This document shows positions 47,202 to 57,135 of a stretch of 64,000 nt of DNA, one piece after another. The position numbers were made by a program, and so were the translations under genes. Location: assembly GCA_950097015.1 (NCBI GenBank), contig CATNEN010000007.1, forward strand, positions 6,252,001 through 6,316,000. Direction: 5' to 3'. Positions within the stretch are counted from its first letter, which is position 1. The number at the start of each line of letters is the position of its first letter. Under the pieces are notes generated by a model. The model did not search any database, was not told the origin of the DNA, and saw nothing but the letters and a program-made list of their open reading frames with translations. The stretch is from Macrostomum hystrix (lineage: Eukaryota; Platyhelminthes; Macrostomidae).

Positions 47202-47207
47202 AATAAA
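47202..47207 (+). promoter_or_regulatory. Polyadenylation signal of choline kinase
   Basis: AATAAA 24 bases after the stop codon. Confidence 0.6.
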
Positions 47208-47986
47208 TTGTCCTGCATTACAATGATTCATTGTAATAGGTTATTCTTTGGTTTCAGATTTCAAGATGTGCACCGACTTCCTGAAAAAAAGAAATATTAA
47301 TGCAAGCTCTGAAGCGTGGTTATTGCTTTTGTCTTGCTATGCATTATTGCAATTTTTAAAGAGAGTCACTAAAAAATCTTGCTTTTAGTTGATGCGGAAA
47401 AAGCGCAAAAATGCTTTCATTGTTTTATCTATCTACTGCTGGGAAGTCTGGAGGATGAAATAAATATTCTAATTCTTGAGCGGCTTGTGCAATGCTTTCC
47501 TGGAATTCAATTTTACCTTTTTGTTTGTCTTTTGCTGGTTTACTTTGTTGGCAAAATTATTGGTTGCTTTTTGTTCTTCATCACTTGTGTCTGGATCAGC
47601 TCTCACAGGACACTTTCTTGTCTTTCTCTCCCGCCATTTCTCTTGCTGTCTTTATACACTCTCTCTCACTCCCTGTCTCTATCCTGGTTTCTGTCTGTCT
47701 CCTTCTCTTGTCTTCCGCCATCTCTCCTCTCATTTTTTCTCTCCCCTTCCTCTGAATGCGATTGCAAAATCTCATACTATCGCCTGCAATAGTCGAAAAC
47801 TTATACAGATTTTTCAGTTTTGATTTTCTGAAATTTCGGCGTCACCGAAAAAAATAAAATTTTATACAGAAGTATTTGTGCAAAGCTTTTCAATTCTACC
47901 ACTTGTGAATCTGCCTGCAGTCAGACTGTGCAGTAGAACTTTGATTTGTTCATGAGAGTTTATCATGAATTTCTTTTTGTTTGTAC
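47208..47986. other. Intergenic, pyrimidine-rich
   Basis: A CT-rich stretch (47600-47760) gives overlapping open frames with Leu/Ser/Phe-rich translations, expected of a polypyrimidine tract. No gene is supported. Confidence 0.55.
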
Positions 47987-48003
47987 AGTAAAATGAAATA
48001 AAA

Positions 48004-48308
48004 ATTAACATAATTTATTGCACCTCCCCCTATTGGGCCAGATGTGCAGCCGACAGCACAGCCGCAGCTATTGCGCGGCGCATCTGGAGACTGTTTATGG
48101 CTGTTCAGTCCATGGACTGGGGGCACGCCCCACCCACCCTCAATTACCCCAGCTAATGCTCGCACCTATTTATCAGCTGGGTGAACTGAAGCAATGCAGA
48201 GTTAAGTGTCTTGCTAAAGGACGCAAATTGTTCCAGTGGAGTCGGGAATCGAACCTCCGACCTTCTAGTCGTGAGTCCGACGCTCTGACCACATGTTATG
48301 CAACCTCT
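48004..48308 (-). mobile_element. SINE family B (tRNA-derived), with 17-bp target duplications
   Basis: Perfect direct repeats AGTAAAATGAAATAAAA at 47987-48003 and 48309-48325 bound the element. On the minus strand it opens with a tRNA-like head: A box TGGTCAGAGCGTCGG and B box GGTTCGATTCC. It continues with a conserved-looking core (CCTTTAGCAAGACACTTAAC near 48200) of the kind seen in several animal SINE families, and a short non-poly-A 3' end rich in AATTTAT. The head differs from family A, so this is a second SINE family. Confidence 0.93.
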
Positions 48309-48325
48309 AGTAAAATGAAATAAAA

Positions 48326-49121
48326 TCAGAGAAAATAACTTGCTACAAGAGGCTCGACCTCGGCTGAAATGAGCTTATTTGAATGTCCAATTTACCTGTA
48401 TACTGATGAGTAAGGCGGAGTTGCAGGGTGGCTAGCAGACAGGAAGCACTGGACTTGGCGAAGGGCGGTTATACTTATAGCTGGCAAATTTACATTTGCT
48501 CAATGCGACTACCTCATTAAATGCCTAAACACAGCTAGCTAAATTGGGGTTAAAATTACGGGGGACAGGTACAACACACGCGCACGAAAGCCCAATATTG
48601 AGGCCAGTTGCATATGCGGCTTTTGTGCAACAAGAAACTAAAACTAAAAGCAATATTTAAAATCGAGAAACAATTTCCGTTTGAGAAAAAAGTGAGCATG
48701 AGAGAAAGCTATCACTGAGTAATTCAGAATTAGCAATTGATCTCGTGTACTGCTATGGCGGATCGGGTCAAAACAAGAGAATTGCGCATTATGTTCTGCG
48801 CTAAACTAATTTAGAAGCTCGATTACATTTCGCGGCTGCTACTACTGATAGAAATTAACTAGTTCCTTCCCCGGATTCTCAGTACATCATGCAGGAATAT
48901 AAGCATCTACATTATCCCATTATCATACCTGATGTCATTGGATCATGACCCTGTAACACCTGAACACCTGATGTCATTGGATCATGATCCTGTAACACCC
49001 GTACACCTGAAGCCATGGGATCATGATCCTGTAACAATGAACAATGAGCCTTTGGTCCCAATGTCATTCAGTCCACCGTATGGTGCCTGATGTTGGCTAG
49101 CTGGATTTGTTCATGATTTAC
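48326..49121. other. Intergenic, with a short 39-bp repeat at its right end
   Basis: Nothing coding is seen. At 48928-49040 about 2.8 copies of a 39-bp unit containing GGATCATGATCCTGTAACAC occur; GGATCATGATCC is itself palindromic. This lies just downstream of the RA-PDZ gene stop. Confidence 0.6.
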
Positions 49122-51428
49122 TCATACAGTGGAGGTGACCTCGTCAGGCCGGTGCTGCTCTCGAATCACTCTGAACGACGCTCTCGAAGCTGGACTATCG
49201 AGAGCCGGGGCGGCTGACTGACCCGTTGACGGCAGCTGACGGCGGCTGCTGCTTCCGATAGTGCCCGTCGTTGCCGACTCCAACACGCTGACGCGAGCTC
49301 TTCGGGCCAGCAGGGAGCGCAGTTGCTCGGCCTGACGCTCGAAGCCGCTCGCCCGCTCGGCCAGCTCCTGGCAGCGCAGTCGCAGCCTCCGCAGTTGAAG
49401 ACGCAGGCCGCCGGCGGTGTCAGAGTTAACCGAGTCAGCCATGGACGATGCAGACGAAGTCAACGCAGCCGCTGAAGTTGCCGCGGCCAGCGACTCTTCA
49501 TCCAGCGAGTCGGCGTCGCTGTCCCGGATGCGGCCTGCTCGCGGACGCGCCACCAGCACATGCAGCGTCCGGTGCCGCTCAAGCATCCGCTCTACGGTCT
49601 TGGGCGAGGCGCCCAGTGCAGAGGCGCCGTTCACTTCCACCAGGAGGTCGCCGCTACGCAAGCCGCTGTCTGCGCCACCCACGGCGCCGTCCTCGGCGAC
49701 GCTGTCGACTGCGGTCAGGCGTCGAAGCCGCTCCAGTAGGCGCGGATTGGCGCGAAAGACACCGCTGCTGCGCTTGCTGCTTAAGTCTCCGTTGGCCATC
49801 CCGATGGCCGGGCGACGACCGACTGGACCTCCGTTTGTCTCAGCGTCGACATTGACAGAGTCGCCCTCGCCGTCAACTGGCAGAAACAGCTGTGCGGTGT
49901 AGCAGCGGATCCCCCACGCGTGCGCAAAGGAGCGCCTGTGCAGCCGGCGGCAGACGAGATTACACACTGACAGCAGCTCAGCCAGCGTCGGCTGCCATGC
50001 GTTGACGCTCCCCACGCTGCGGCTGCTTGAAGTTGCGCCTGGCTCCGCGTCGAGGGCGGCCTGGCATTGAAAGTCTCTCCGACTGACAGTCAGCTGCCGC
50101 TGAGCCGCCAGCTCCGCACGGGCTCGCCGAGCCATGAGTTCGTCGGGCCCGGCCGCTGGCAGCCGCGGCAGAAGACGCCTGGAGGTGCTAGACGTCAACG
50201 TTGGCGTTGTTGGTGTCAGCGCTGTAGTCGGCGTCACCATACTCGGTGTCGGCGTGGCTGGCGGCGAGGCTTCGTGCGCCGCAGTCCTCCTGACGCGTTG
50301 AGCAAAGTCACTGCGTGCACTACGCACGCTGCGCACACTGCCGCGTGCCGTCGACGACGAATCGTCGCCCACTTGGCGTCGAAATGGCGTTCCGACTCCC
50401 GCCGATGCCTCCTCAGCCTCGGCGCTTCGCTTGGCTGCTGCGATGCCCGTATAGCGAGCTGAACGAGGCGCATCACGCGCCGACATTGGAACATCGGCGC
50501 CCTCAAGTCGCTGAAGGCGGCGCGCTGCACCGCGTCGTCGTGACATCGAGTCGCCGCCGCCTAATCCTCCACCGCGCAGCCTGGCCCGCAGTTCACTCGC
50601 CGCTGCCGCCTCCGCCGGCTCCGTCGGGCGAGTCAGCAGGGTTCGCTCGTAGAGCTCCGGGTTCTCCGAACGCAGCCGCTGCAGGTCGCGGAAGCTGTCT
50701 CGCAGCCGGGCAAGGGTCTCACTGGTTCCACCGGCTCTTCGTTCCTGCTGCGGCGTCTGAGGCGCTGGCTCTACTCTTGCCACCGCCGTTGGTGTTCTCG
50801 CAGACAGCGGCGGTTGCGTTGGCGGCTGCCTCAATGCCTCGTCGGCATCATCGGCCGGTCTGCGCCGCTTGAGATGAATCGCCAAATCCTTCCGCGCCTG
50901 CTGAATAGCCAGCGGACAGTCGTCTGGGTCCAGCTGACGCAGTTCCCTGCCCTCTGCGTCGCGCTCAGTCAGTACAAACTCGGCGCGCTCAACGGCCTTC
51001 ATGCCGTAGGAGTCCAGCAGCAGCTGCAGCACCTGGCTGGCAGTGGTCCGCCGGGACACGAACAACGACTTGCAGTAGCCGCCGGGCATCAGGCAGGCGG
51101 CGTCGTGGATTTTCACCAGGCCACCGGAGCGCATGTGCATCACCAGCAGGCTCGGCTTGCCCGCGTTTCCGTTGCTAGGCAACAGCCGCGGCAACAGTCG
51201 CGCCTCGTCGGGCAGGCCGCCGCCGCCTCCAGAGTCCAGCGTGAAGTAGAACAGGCGCGGATCCCGAGTTGACATGCCGTGTCTAGCCAGCACCAGCCGC
51301 GCCAAGTCTGCGGCGGTTGTGTCCGCCTCGACTGGAAATTCCTCCGGCTGGGCGCCGCTGCTGCCGAAGCTGGACAGGACGCGAACCCGGGACGTAGCCG
51401 GCTGTGGCCGCCGCTCCGCTGTCGGCAT
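49122..51428 (-). CDS. RA-RA-PDZ-coiled-coil protein (Ras/Rap effector-like)
   Basis: Intronless 768-residue ORF from ATG 51428 to TGA 49122. Residues 14-98 and 103-189 are two consecutive Ras-association-like beta-grasp domains. The second is the clearer: GLVKIHDAACLMPGGYCKSLFV, then TTASQVLQLLLDSYGM, then the DPDDCPL turn and AIHLKRR, the RA pattern of RASSF, afadin and Radil. Residues 190-500 are Arg/Ser/Thr/Pro-rich and disordered. About 500-655 fits a PDZ domain with a long insert: WGIRC for the carboxylate loop and LRSGDLLVEVNGAS...VERMLERHRTLHVLV for the second half. A Leu-rich coiled coil (LQLRRLRLRCQELAE) follows near 690-735. The order recalls afadin and Radil but lacks FHA and DIL domains. 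A role at membranes downstream of Ras/Rap is inference. Confidence 0.72.
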   Translation of the reverse strand: MPTAERRPQPATSRVRVLSSFGSSGAQPEEFPVEADTTAADLARLVLARHGMSTRDPRLFYFTLDSGGGGGLPDEARLLPRLLPSNGNAGKPSLLVMHMRSGGLVKIHDAACLMPGGYCKSLFVSRRTTASQVLQLLLDSYGMKAVERAEFVLTERDAEGRELRQLDPDDCPLAIQQARKDLAIHLKRRRPADDADEALRQPPTQPPLSARTPTAVARVEPAPQTPQQERRAGGTSETLARLRDSFRDLQRLRSENPELYERTLLTRPTEPAEAAAASELRARLRGGGLGGGDSMSRRRGAARRLQRLEGADVPMSARDAPRSARYTGIAAAKRSAEAEEASAGVGTPFRRQVGDDSSSTARGSVRSVRSARSDFAQRVRRTAAHEASPPATPTPSMVTPTTALTPTTPTLTSSTSRRLLPRLPAAGPDELMARRARAELAAQRQLTVSRRDFQCQAALDAEPGATSSSRSVGSVNAWQPTLAELLSVCNLVCRRLHRRSFAHAWGIRCYTAQLFLPVDGEGDSVNVDAETNGGPVGRRPAIGMANGDLSSKRSSGVFRANPRLLERLRRLTAVDSVAEDGAVGGADSGLRSGDLLVEVNGASALGASPKTVERMLERHRTLHVLVARPRAGRIRDSDADSLDEESLAAATSAAALTSSASSMADSVNSDTAGGLRLQLRRLRLRCQELAERASGFERQAEQLRSLLARRARVSVLESATTGTIGSSSRRQLPSTGQSAAPALDSPASRASFRVIREQHRPDEVTSTV

Positions 51429-52261
51429 GCTGGCTCCGGGGCTTTGCGGGCAACCTTAGTGGCAGGTTTGAAGACGCGCAGCCGGCCAGGCTGGAGTCTC
51501 CCTTCTCACTCGGGTCGGTAGGTCGGTAAGTACGCTCTCAGTTTAGTAGCAAGTTTTAGTTGACCAAAGCATTCTGGGCGACTGTCACAGGAGGGGCTGA
51601 GTTGTGTGCGCGATTATTCAATAGACATTTTTCTTGCCCCGAGTTTATTTTCTCTCTGTGTGCGTTTTCTCTTTTTTCGTTTCTCTCTTCATAGAAAAAG
51701 CCTGGCTAGCAGCACAGAGGCGTAGGGGGGGGCTGTGCAGGCATTGCCTACATGCACCGGTAACCTCTCTGCCCTCTGCCTGCACTGGCGTTTGCAGCGC
51801 GTACTTGGCAAAATCCGATCTAAAAAGATAAAATAATTTTCTATGCGGCACGCGAAAGACGAGGCTGAGTTGATTATCCTAGGAACAGAGTTTATGAGCA
51901 ACTGGCGGTCTCATTAGACTTGGGTCCTAGCAAATGGCTAAAGAGCTGTGAGCTGTCTGTTCAACTGTCTCTCGGTGGCTCGTTTTCTCGGAGCAGACAA
52001 AAGAGAAAAGAGAAAAGAGAATGAAAGGAGCTGGAATGCGTGCAAAAGATGAAATCTCAAAGCGGCTAGCAATTATTTTCATTTAAATCCGCAGGTGCGG
52101 CTGAGCTGATGACAATCTTGTAATGTAAAGCGAAAGTCCTACATCCATCGTCTGCTAGAAGTAAACACAGGTTACCCGGTCTGGGGCATGGTTGTAGTTA
52201 AATTATGATCTAAAGCCGACTAAAAGCAACCACGGCTTCCCCTACACAAACCAGAACTGAC
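51429..52261. other. 5' flank of the RA-PDZ gene
   Basis: No coding frame is supported. It contains the presumed promoter of the minus-strand gene, a C/T-rich patch at 51640-51700 and AGAGAAAAGAGAAA purine repeats near 52005-52025. Confidence 0.5.
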
Positions 52262-53098
52262 GAAAGAGACGGGCAAGAGACAGATCAGAGGCAGTTCAGA
52301 GACAGGTCAGAGACAGGTCAGAGACAGGTCAGAGACAGATCAGAGACAGATCAGAGACAGGTCAGAGACAGGTCAGAGACAGGTCAGAGACAGATCAGAG
52401 ACAGATCAGAGGCAGTTCAGAGACAGGTCAGAGACAGGTCATAGACAGGTCAGAGACAGATGAGAGACCGATCAGAGGCAGTTCAGAGACAGGTCAGAGA
52501 CAGGTCAGAGACAGATCAGAGACAGATCAGAGACAGGTCAGAGACAGGTCAGATACAGGTCAGAGACAGATCAGAGACAGATCAGAGACAGGTCAGAGAC
52601 AGGTCAGAGACAGGTCAGAGACAGGTCAGAGACAGATCAGAGACAGGTCAGAGACAGGTCAGAGACAGTTCAGAGACAGGTCAGAGACAGATCAGAGACA
52701 GGTCAGAGACAGGTCAGAGACAGGTCAGAGACAGATCAGAGACAGATCAGAGACAGGTCAGAGACAGGTCAGAGACAGGTCAGAGACAGATCAGAGACAG
52801 ATCAGAGGCAGTTCAGAGACAGGTCAGAGACAGGTCATAGAAAGGTCAGAGACAGATGAGAGACAGATCAGAGACAGTTCAGAGACAGGTCAGAGACAGG
52901 TCAGAGACAGATCAGAGACAGATCAGAGACAGGTCAGAGACAGGTCAGAGACAGGTCAGAGACAGATCAGAGACAGATCAGAGACAGGTCAGAGACAGGT
53001 CAGAGACAGGTCAGAGACAGATCAGAGACAGGTCAGAGACAGGTCAGAGACAGTTCAGAGACAGGTCAGAGACAGGTCAGAGACAGGTCAGAGACAGT
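52262..53098. repeat. 10-bp minisatellite (GTCAGAGACA), about 83 copies
   Basis: Units GTCAGAGACA and ATCAGAGACA alternate, with rarer TTCAGAGACA and GGCAGTTCAG variants that recur at set intervals, indicating higher-order duplication. It yields an artificial Gln/Arg/Val/Asp/Ser/Glu/Thr ORF with a ten-residue period. The unit contains ACAG/GTCAGA. Confidence 0.97.
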
Positions 53099-53302
53099 AC
53101 GAACTACCAAAGTCAAAAATGAAAAAGAATATCGGAAGCAAAACTAGACAAAATAAAATGTCAGAAAAGCAGCAGCTGATGATGCAGCCGCTAATAAATT
53201 TAAAGCAGAGAAAGCAAAGCGTGTTATCTTTATTTCTAAGCAGAACTAAACAAGAGTATCTGACGGACAATACGGCCCTGGTCACTTTTTTAAGGAGGCC
53301 TG

Positions 53303-56300
53303 CTAAACATCGTTTATCTCCATGGCGTTTTCCACAGCAGCGTCGAAGACCTCTGTGTGCCCAATCGGCTTCGAATATTGAAATCCCCAGTTGGGATAAA
53401 TGTACGCCAGTACAGGATCGATTGCCACGTTGTTAGGAAACATCTTGCCTGAATGGTAAGAAGCAGATTCGAAAGCTCCAGTTAGACTGAGCGAGGCTAA
53501 CGACTAGCTCCAATAGCCCTGAGGCAAGCTAATAACTAGCTCCAATAGCCCTGAGCCAAGCTAATAACTAGCTCCAATAGCCCTGAGCCAAGCTAATAAC
53601 TAGCTCCAATAGCCTGCAGCCAAGCTAATAACTGGCTCCAATAGCCTGCAGCCAAGCTAATAACTAGCTCCAATAGCCCTGAGCAAAGCTAATAACTAGC
53701 TCCAATAGCCCTGAGCAAAGCTAATAACTAGCTCCAATAGCCCTGAGCCAAGCTAATAACTAGCTCCAATAGCCCTGAGCAAAGCTAATAACTAGCTCCA
53801 ATAGCCCTGAGCAAAGCTAATAACTAGCTCCAATAGCCCTGAGCCAAGCTAATAACTAGCTCCAATAGCCCTGAGCCAAGCTAATAACTAGTTCCAATAG
53901 CCCTGAGCCAAGCTAATAACTAGCTCCAATAGCCTGCAGCCAAGCTAATAACTAGCTCCAATAGCCCTGAGCAAAGCTAATAACTAGCTCCAATAGCCCT
54001 GAGCAAAGCTAATAACTAGCTCCAATAGCCCTGAGCCAAGCTAATAACTAGTTCCAATAGCCCTGAGCCAAGCTAATAACTAGCTCCAATAGCCTGCAGC
54101 CAAGCTAATAACTAGCTCCAATAGCCCTGAGCAAAGCTAATAACTAGCTCCAATAGCCCTGAGCAAAGCTAATAACTAGCTCCAATAGCCCTGAGCAAAG
54201 CTAATAACTAGCTCCAATAGCCCTGAGCCAAGCTAATAACTAGTTCCAATAGCCCTGAGCCAAGCTAATAACTAGCTCCAATAGCCCTGAGCCAAGCTAA
54301 TAACTAGCTCCAATAGCCCTGAGCCAAGCTAATAACTAGCTCCAATAGCCCTGAGCAAAGCTAATAACTAGCTCCAATAGCCCTGAGCCAAGCTAATAAC
54401 TGGCTCCAATAGCCCTGAGCCAAGCTAATAACTAGCTCCAATAGCCCTGAGCCAAGCTAATAACTAGCTCCAATAGCCCTGAGCCAAGCTAATAACTAGC
54501 TCCAATAGCCTGCAGCCAAGCTAATAACTAGCTCCAATAGCCCTGAGCCAAGCTAATAACTAGCTCCAATAGCCCTGAGCCAAGCTAATAACTAGTTCCA
54601 ATAGCCCTGAGCCAAGCTAATAACTAGCTCCAATAGCCCTGAGCCAAGCTAATAACTAGCTCCAATAGCCCTGAGCCAAGCTAATAACTAGCTCCAATAG
54701 CCCTGAGCCAAGCTAATAACTAGTTCCAATAGCCCTAAGCCAAGCTAATAACTAGCTCCAATAGCCCTGAGCCAAGCTAATAACTAGCTCCAATAGCCCT
54801 GAGCTAAGCTAACAACTAGTTCTAATAGCCCTGAGCCAAGCTAATAACTAGTTCCAATAGCCTGCAGCCAAGCTAATAACTAGCTCCAATAGCCCTGAGC
54901 CAAGCTAACAACTAGTTCTAATAGCCCTGAGCCAAGCTAATAACTAGTTCCAATAGCCTGCAGCCAAGCTAATAACTAGCTCCAATAGCCCTGAGCCAAG
55001 CTAATAACTAGCTCCAATAGCCCTGAGCCAAGCTAATAACTAGCTCCAATAGCCCTGAGCCAAGCTAATAACTAGTTCCAATAGCCCTAAGCCAAGCTAA
55101 TAACTAGCTCCAATAGCCCTGAGCCAAGCTAATAACTAGTTCCAATGGCCCTGAGCCAAGCTAATAACTAGCTCCAATAGCCCTGAGCCAAGCTAATAAC
55201 TGGCTCCAATAGCCCTGAGCCAAGCTAATGACTAGCTCCAATAGCCTGCAGTCAAGCTTACTGGGCTGCTTTCCAAACAGCGGCTGGCCAACTTTCCGTT
55301 GTGGCATTTTCAGAGGCAACTGGTGCTCCCAGGTGCTCGAGGCTGGGCCTATCCGCTCGGAGCAGATGCTCAGGTTCAGGTTGTCCGGCAGGGTCTCCGA
55401 GGCCAGTAGGCGCGGCCGGGGCCGCTCAGCATCGAACTGGCGCGCCTGATTGAAGGCCTGATTTGCGGCTTCCAGGCAGAGGCGAAAACGCTGGATGGCT
55501 GCGAGTGAGGGACCGCGCAGTAACAGCACACTGAAGCGGCACCACCTGCAGGCAGTTTAGAATTAACATGCCGCATCCATACAGATCACTCGCAGAGGGA
55601 TTCGCTAAACAGTAAATCGGCGACTCACTTCAGCACTTTCTTGACTATGATGCGCCTCGTGAACACCAGCTCGCAGCTGCAACGCAGAGCCAACGCAGTG
55701 TATTTGGGACCGTTCTCCAGCATGTCCACCAGGGCCGAGCTCTGCAGCGGCAACAGCAGGGCGTCCTCCTCCACCTTTGGCACCATGATGCTGATCTTGC
55801 CTGGGTGGGGGATAGCGGAACACGCGTTCCTGACTCCTGATTCCTGACTCCTGATTCCTGACTCCTGATTCCTGACTCCTGATTCCTGACTGCCGGTTCC
55901 TGACTCCTGATTCCTGACTGCCGGTTCCTGACTCCTGATTCCTGACTCCTGATTCCTGACTCCCGATTCCTGACTCCTGATTCCTGACTCCTGATTCCTG
56001 ACTCCTGATTCCTGACTGCCGGTTCCTGACTCCTGATTCCTGACTCCCGATTCCTGACTGTCGATTCCAAAGTCCTTTTCCTGGCTCCTATTTCCAGACC
56101 CCTATATCTGAATTTAGAATTGCGTCATTTACGCCCTTAGACATACCAAACACGAGACAATTATTGTTCTTCACCGCTCCCATCGGGTGAGTTAGAATTC
56201 GTGGTACCATTTGCGGTGCGCCCTTCAACGGAAACTTATCAGTATGATTCTCTTGCGATTTGCTTCGGTCGGGTATCTCTCCTGTGTTCAGTTCAATCTC

Positions 56301-56315
56301 TTCCGCCTGAGATTT
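53303..56315 (-). CDS. Unrecognised protein; exons 56315-56147, 55800-55629, 55545-55262, 53448-53303 (start unresolved)
   Basis: Four minus-strand exons join with matching phases at every border and end at a TAG (53303-53305); together ~257 codons. The first in-frame ATG is at 56210 (MVPRILTHPMGAVKNNN), but the exon opens at an acceptor (GATATTCAG), so there may be upstream exons or a trans-spliced leader. Reading across the joins gives NNNCLVFGKISIMVPKVEED, then ALALRCSCELVFTRRIIVKK, then KWCRFSVLLLRGPSLAAIQR and finally KMFPNNVAIDPVLAYIYPNW and EVFDAAVENAMEINDV. It looks like a compact conserved protein, but I cannot name the family. The last intron (53449-55261) is almost entirely a 32-bp minisatellite and the first contains a 14-bp minisatellite. 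The exon pair at 57140-57741 is on the same strand but does not join in frame. Confidence 0.68.
53490..55252. repeat. 32-bp minisatellite, about 55 copies, filling an intron
   Basis: The unit is GAGCCAAGCTAATAACTAGC followed by TCCAATAGCCCT; variants include GAGCAAAGC, CTGCAGCCAAGC (31 bp) and TAGTTCC. The array starts ~40 bp from the last-exon acceptor and ends ~9 bp from the preceding donor, so it makes up about 97% of the 1.8-kb intron. Variant units recur in blocks, showing segmental amplification. Confidence 0.97.
55822..56070. repeat. 14-bp minisatellite, about 17 copies, in an intron
   Basis: Unit CTGACTCCTGATTC with CTGACTGCCGGTTC and CTGACTCCCGATTC variants. It occupies most of the intron between 55801 and 56146 and starts ~20 bp from the acceptor of the exon ending at 55800. 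Confidence 0.95.
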
Positions 56316-56331
56316 CTGAATATCATTAGTT

Positions 56332-56646
56332 TCCGCAGTTTTCGCAGTTTCCGTAGTTTTCGCAGTTTTCGTAGTTTTCGCAGTTTTCGCAGTTTCCGCA
56401 GTTTTCGCAGTTTCCGTAGTTTTCGCAGCTTTCGCAGTTTCCGCAATTTTCGCAGTTTTCGCAGTTTCCGTAGTTTTTGCAGTTTTCGCAGTTTCCGTAG
56501 TTTTCGCAGTTTCCGCAGTTTCCGCTATTTTCGCAGTATCCGTAGTTTTCGCAGTTTTCGCAGTTTCCGCTATTTTCGCAGTTTCCGTAGTTTTCGCAGG
56601 TTTCGCAGTTTCCGCAGTTTTCGCAGTTTTCGCAGTTTTCGCAGTT
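56332..56646. repeat. 9-bp minisatellite, about 35 copies
   Basis: Units GCAGTTTTC, GCAGTTTCC and GTAGTTTTC. Being a multiple of three it gives Arg-Ser-Phe and Asn-Cys-Glu pseudo-proteins on the two strands. It begins about 15 bp upstream (minus sense) of the exon at 56315. Confidence 0.95.
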
Positions 56647-56711
56647 CTGGGAAAAAAAATTAAATTTGAGTGGGTGGGGGAGTAGTGCCAATTTTTTTTA
56701 TTGACTGTGTG

Positions 56712-56995
56712 CAGGTTGGTGTACGCCTACGGAGTGAGACCTGGTTGGTGTGTGAAGTGAGGTTGGTGGGCGGAGTGTGGTTGGGGTGTGGATTGAGCTT
56801 GGTGTGCGGAGTGAGCTTAGGTTGTGGAGTGAGATTGGTGTACGGAGTGAGATCTGGTTGGTAGTGAAGTGATTTTTGTGCGCGGAGTGAGGTTGGTGTG
56901 CGTAGTGAGGTTGGTGTGCGGATTGAGGTTGGTGTGCGGAGTGGGACGGTTGTGTGTGGAGTAAGGTCGGTTTGCGAAGCTCGATGACTGTGGGT
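56712..56995. repeat. ~18-bp degenerate GT-rich minisatellite
   Basis: Units near GGTTGGTGTGCGGAGTGA with many length variants (about 14-20 bp), roughly 15 copies. Confidence 0.85.
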
Positions 56996-57135
56996 GGCAC
57001 GCTGTGCGTTGAAGTAATTTAAATTATGAGAGTGAGGTTGTTGTGTGGACTGAGTTTTAGAATTGAGAAGTGGGGTTGCGTTTTGAGCTTGGATCTGAGC
57101 TGTTTTGCTTTTTTTAATACTGCTTCATGAATAAC

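Noticed and set aside
47379-47823. Three overlapping hydrophobic ORFs
   Set aside because: A CT-rich tract is open in several frames and gives Leu/Ser/Phe-rich translations by composition alone.
52460-53122. Gln-Arg-Gln-Val-Arg-Asp-Arg-Ser-Glu-Thr repeat ORFs
   Set aside because: Product of a 10-bp minisatellite, not of coding selection.
55645-56070. Arg-Ser-Gln-Glu-Ser-Gly repeat ORF on minus
   Set aside because: It is the 14-bp intronic minisatellite read into the next exon in the wrong frame.
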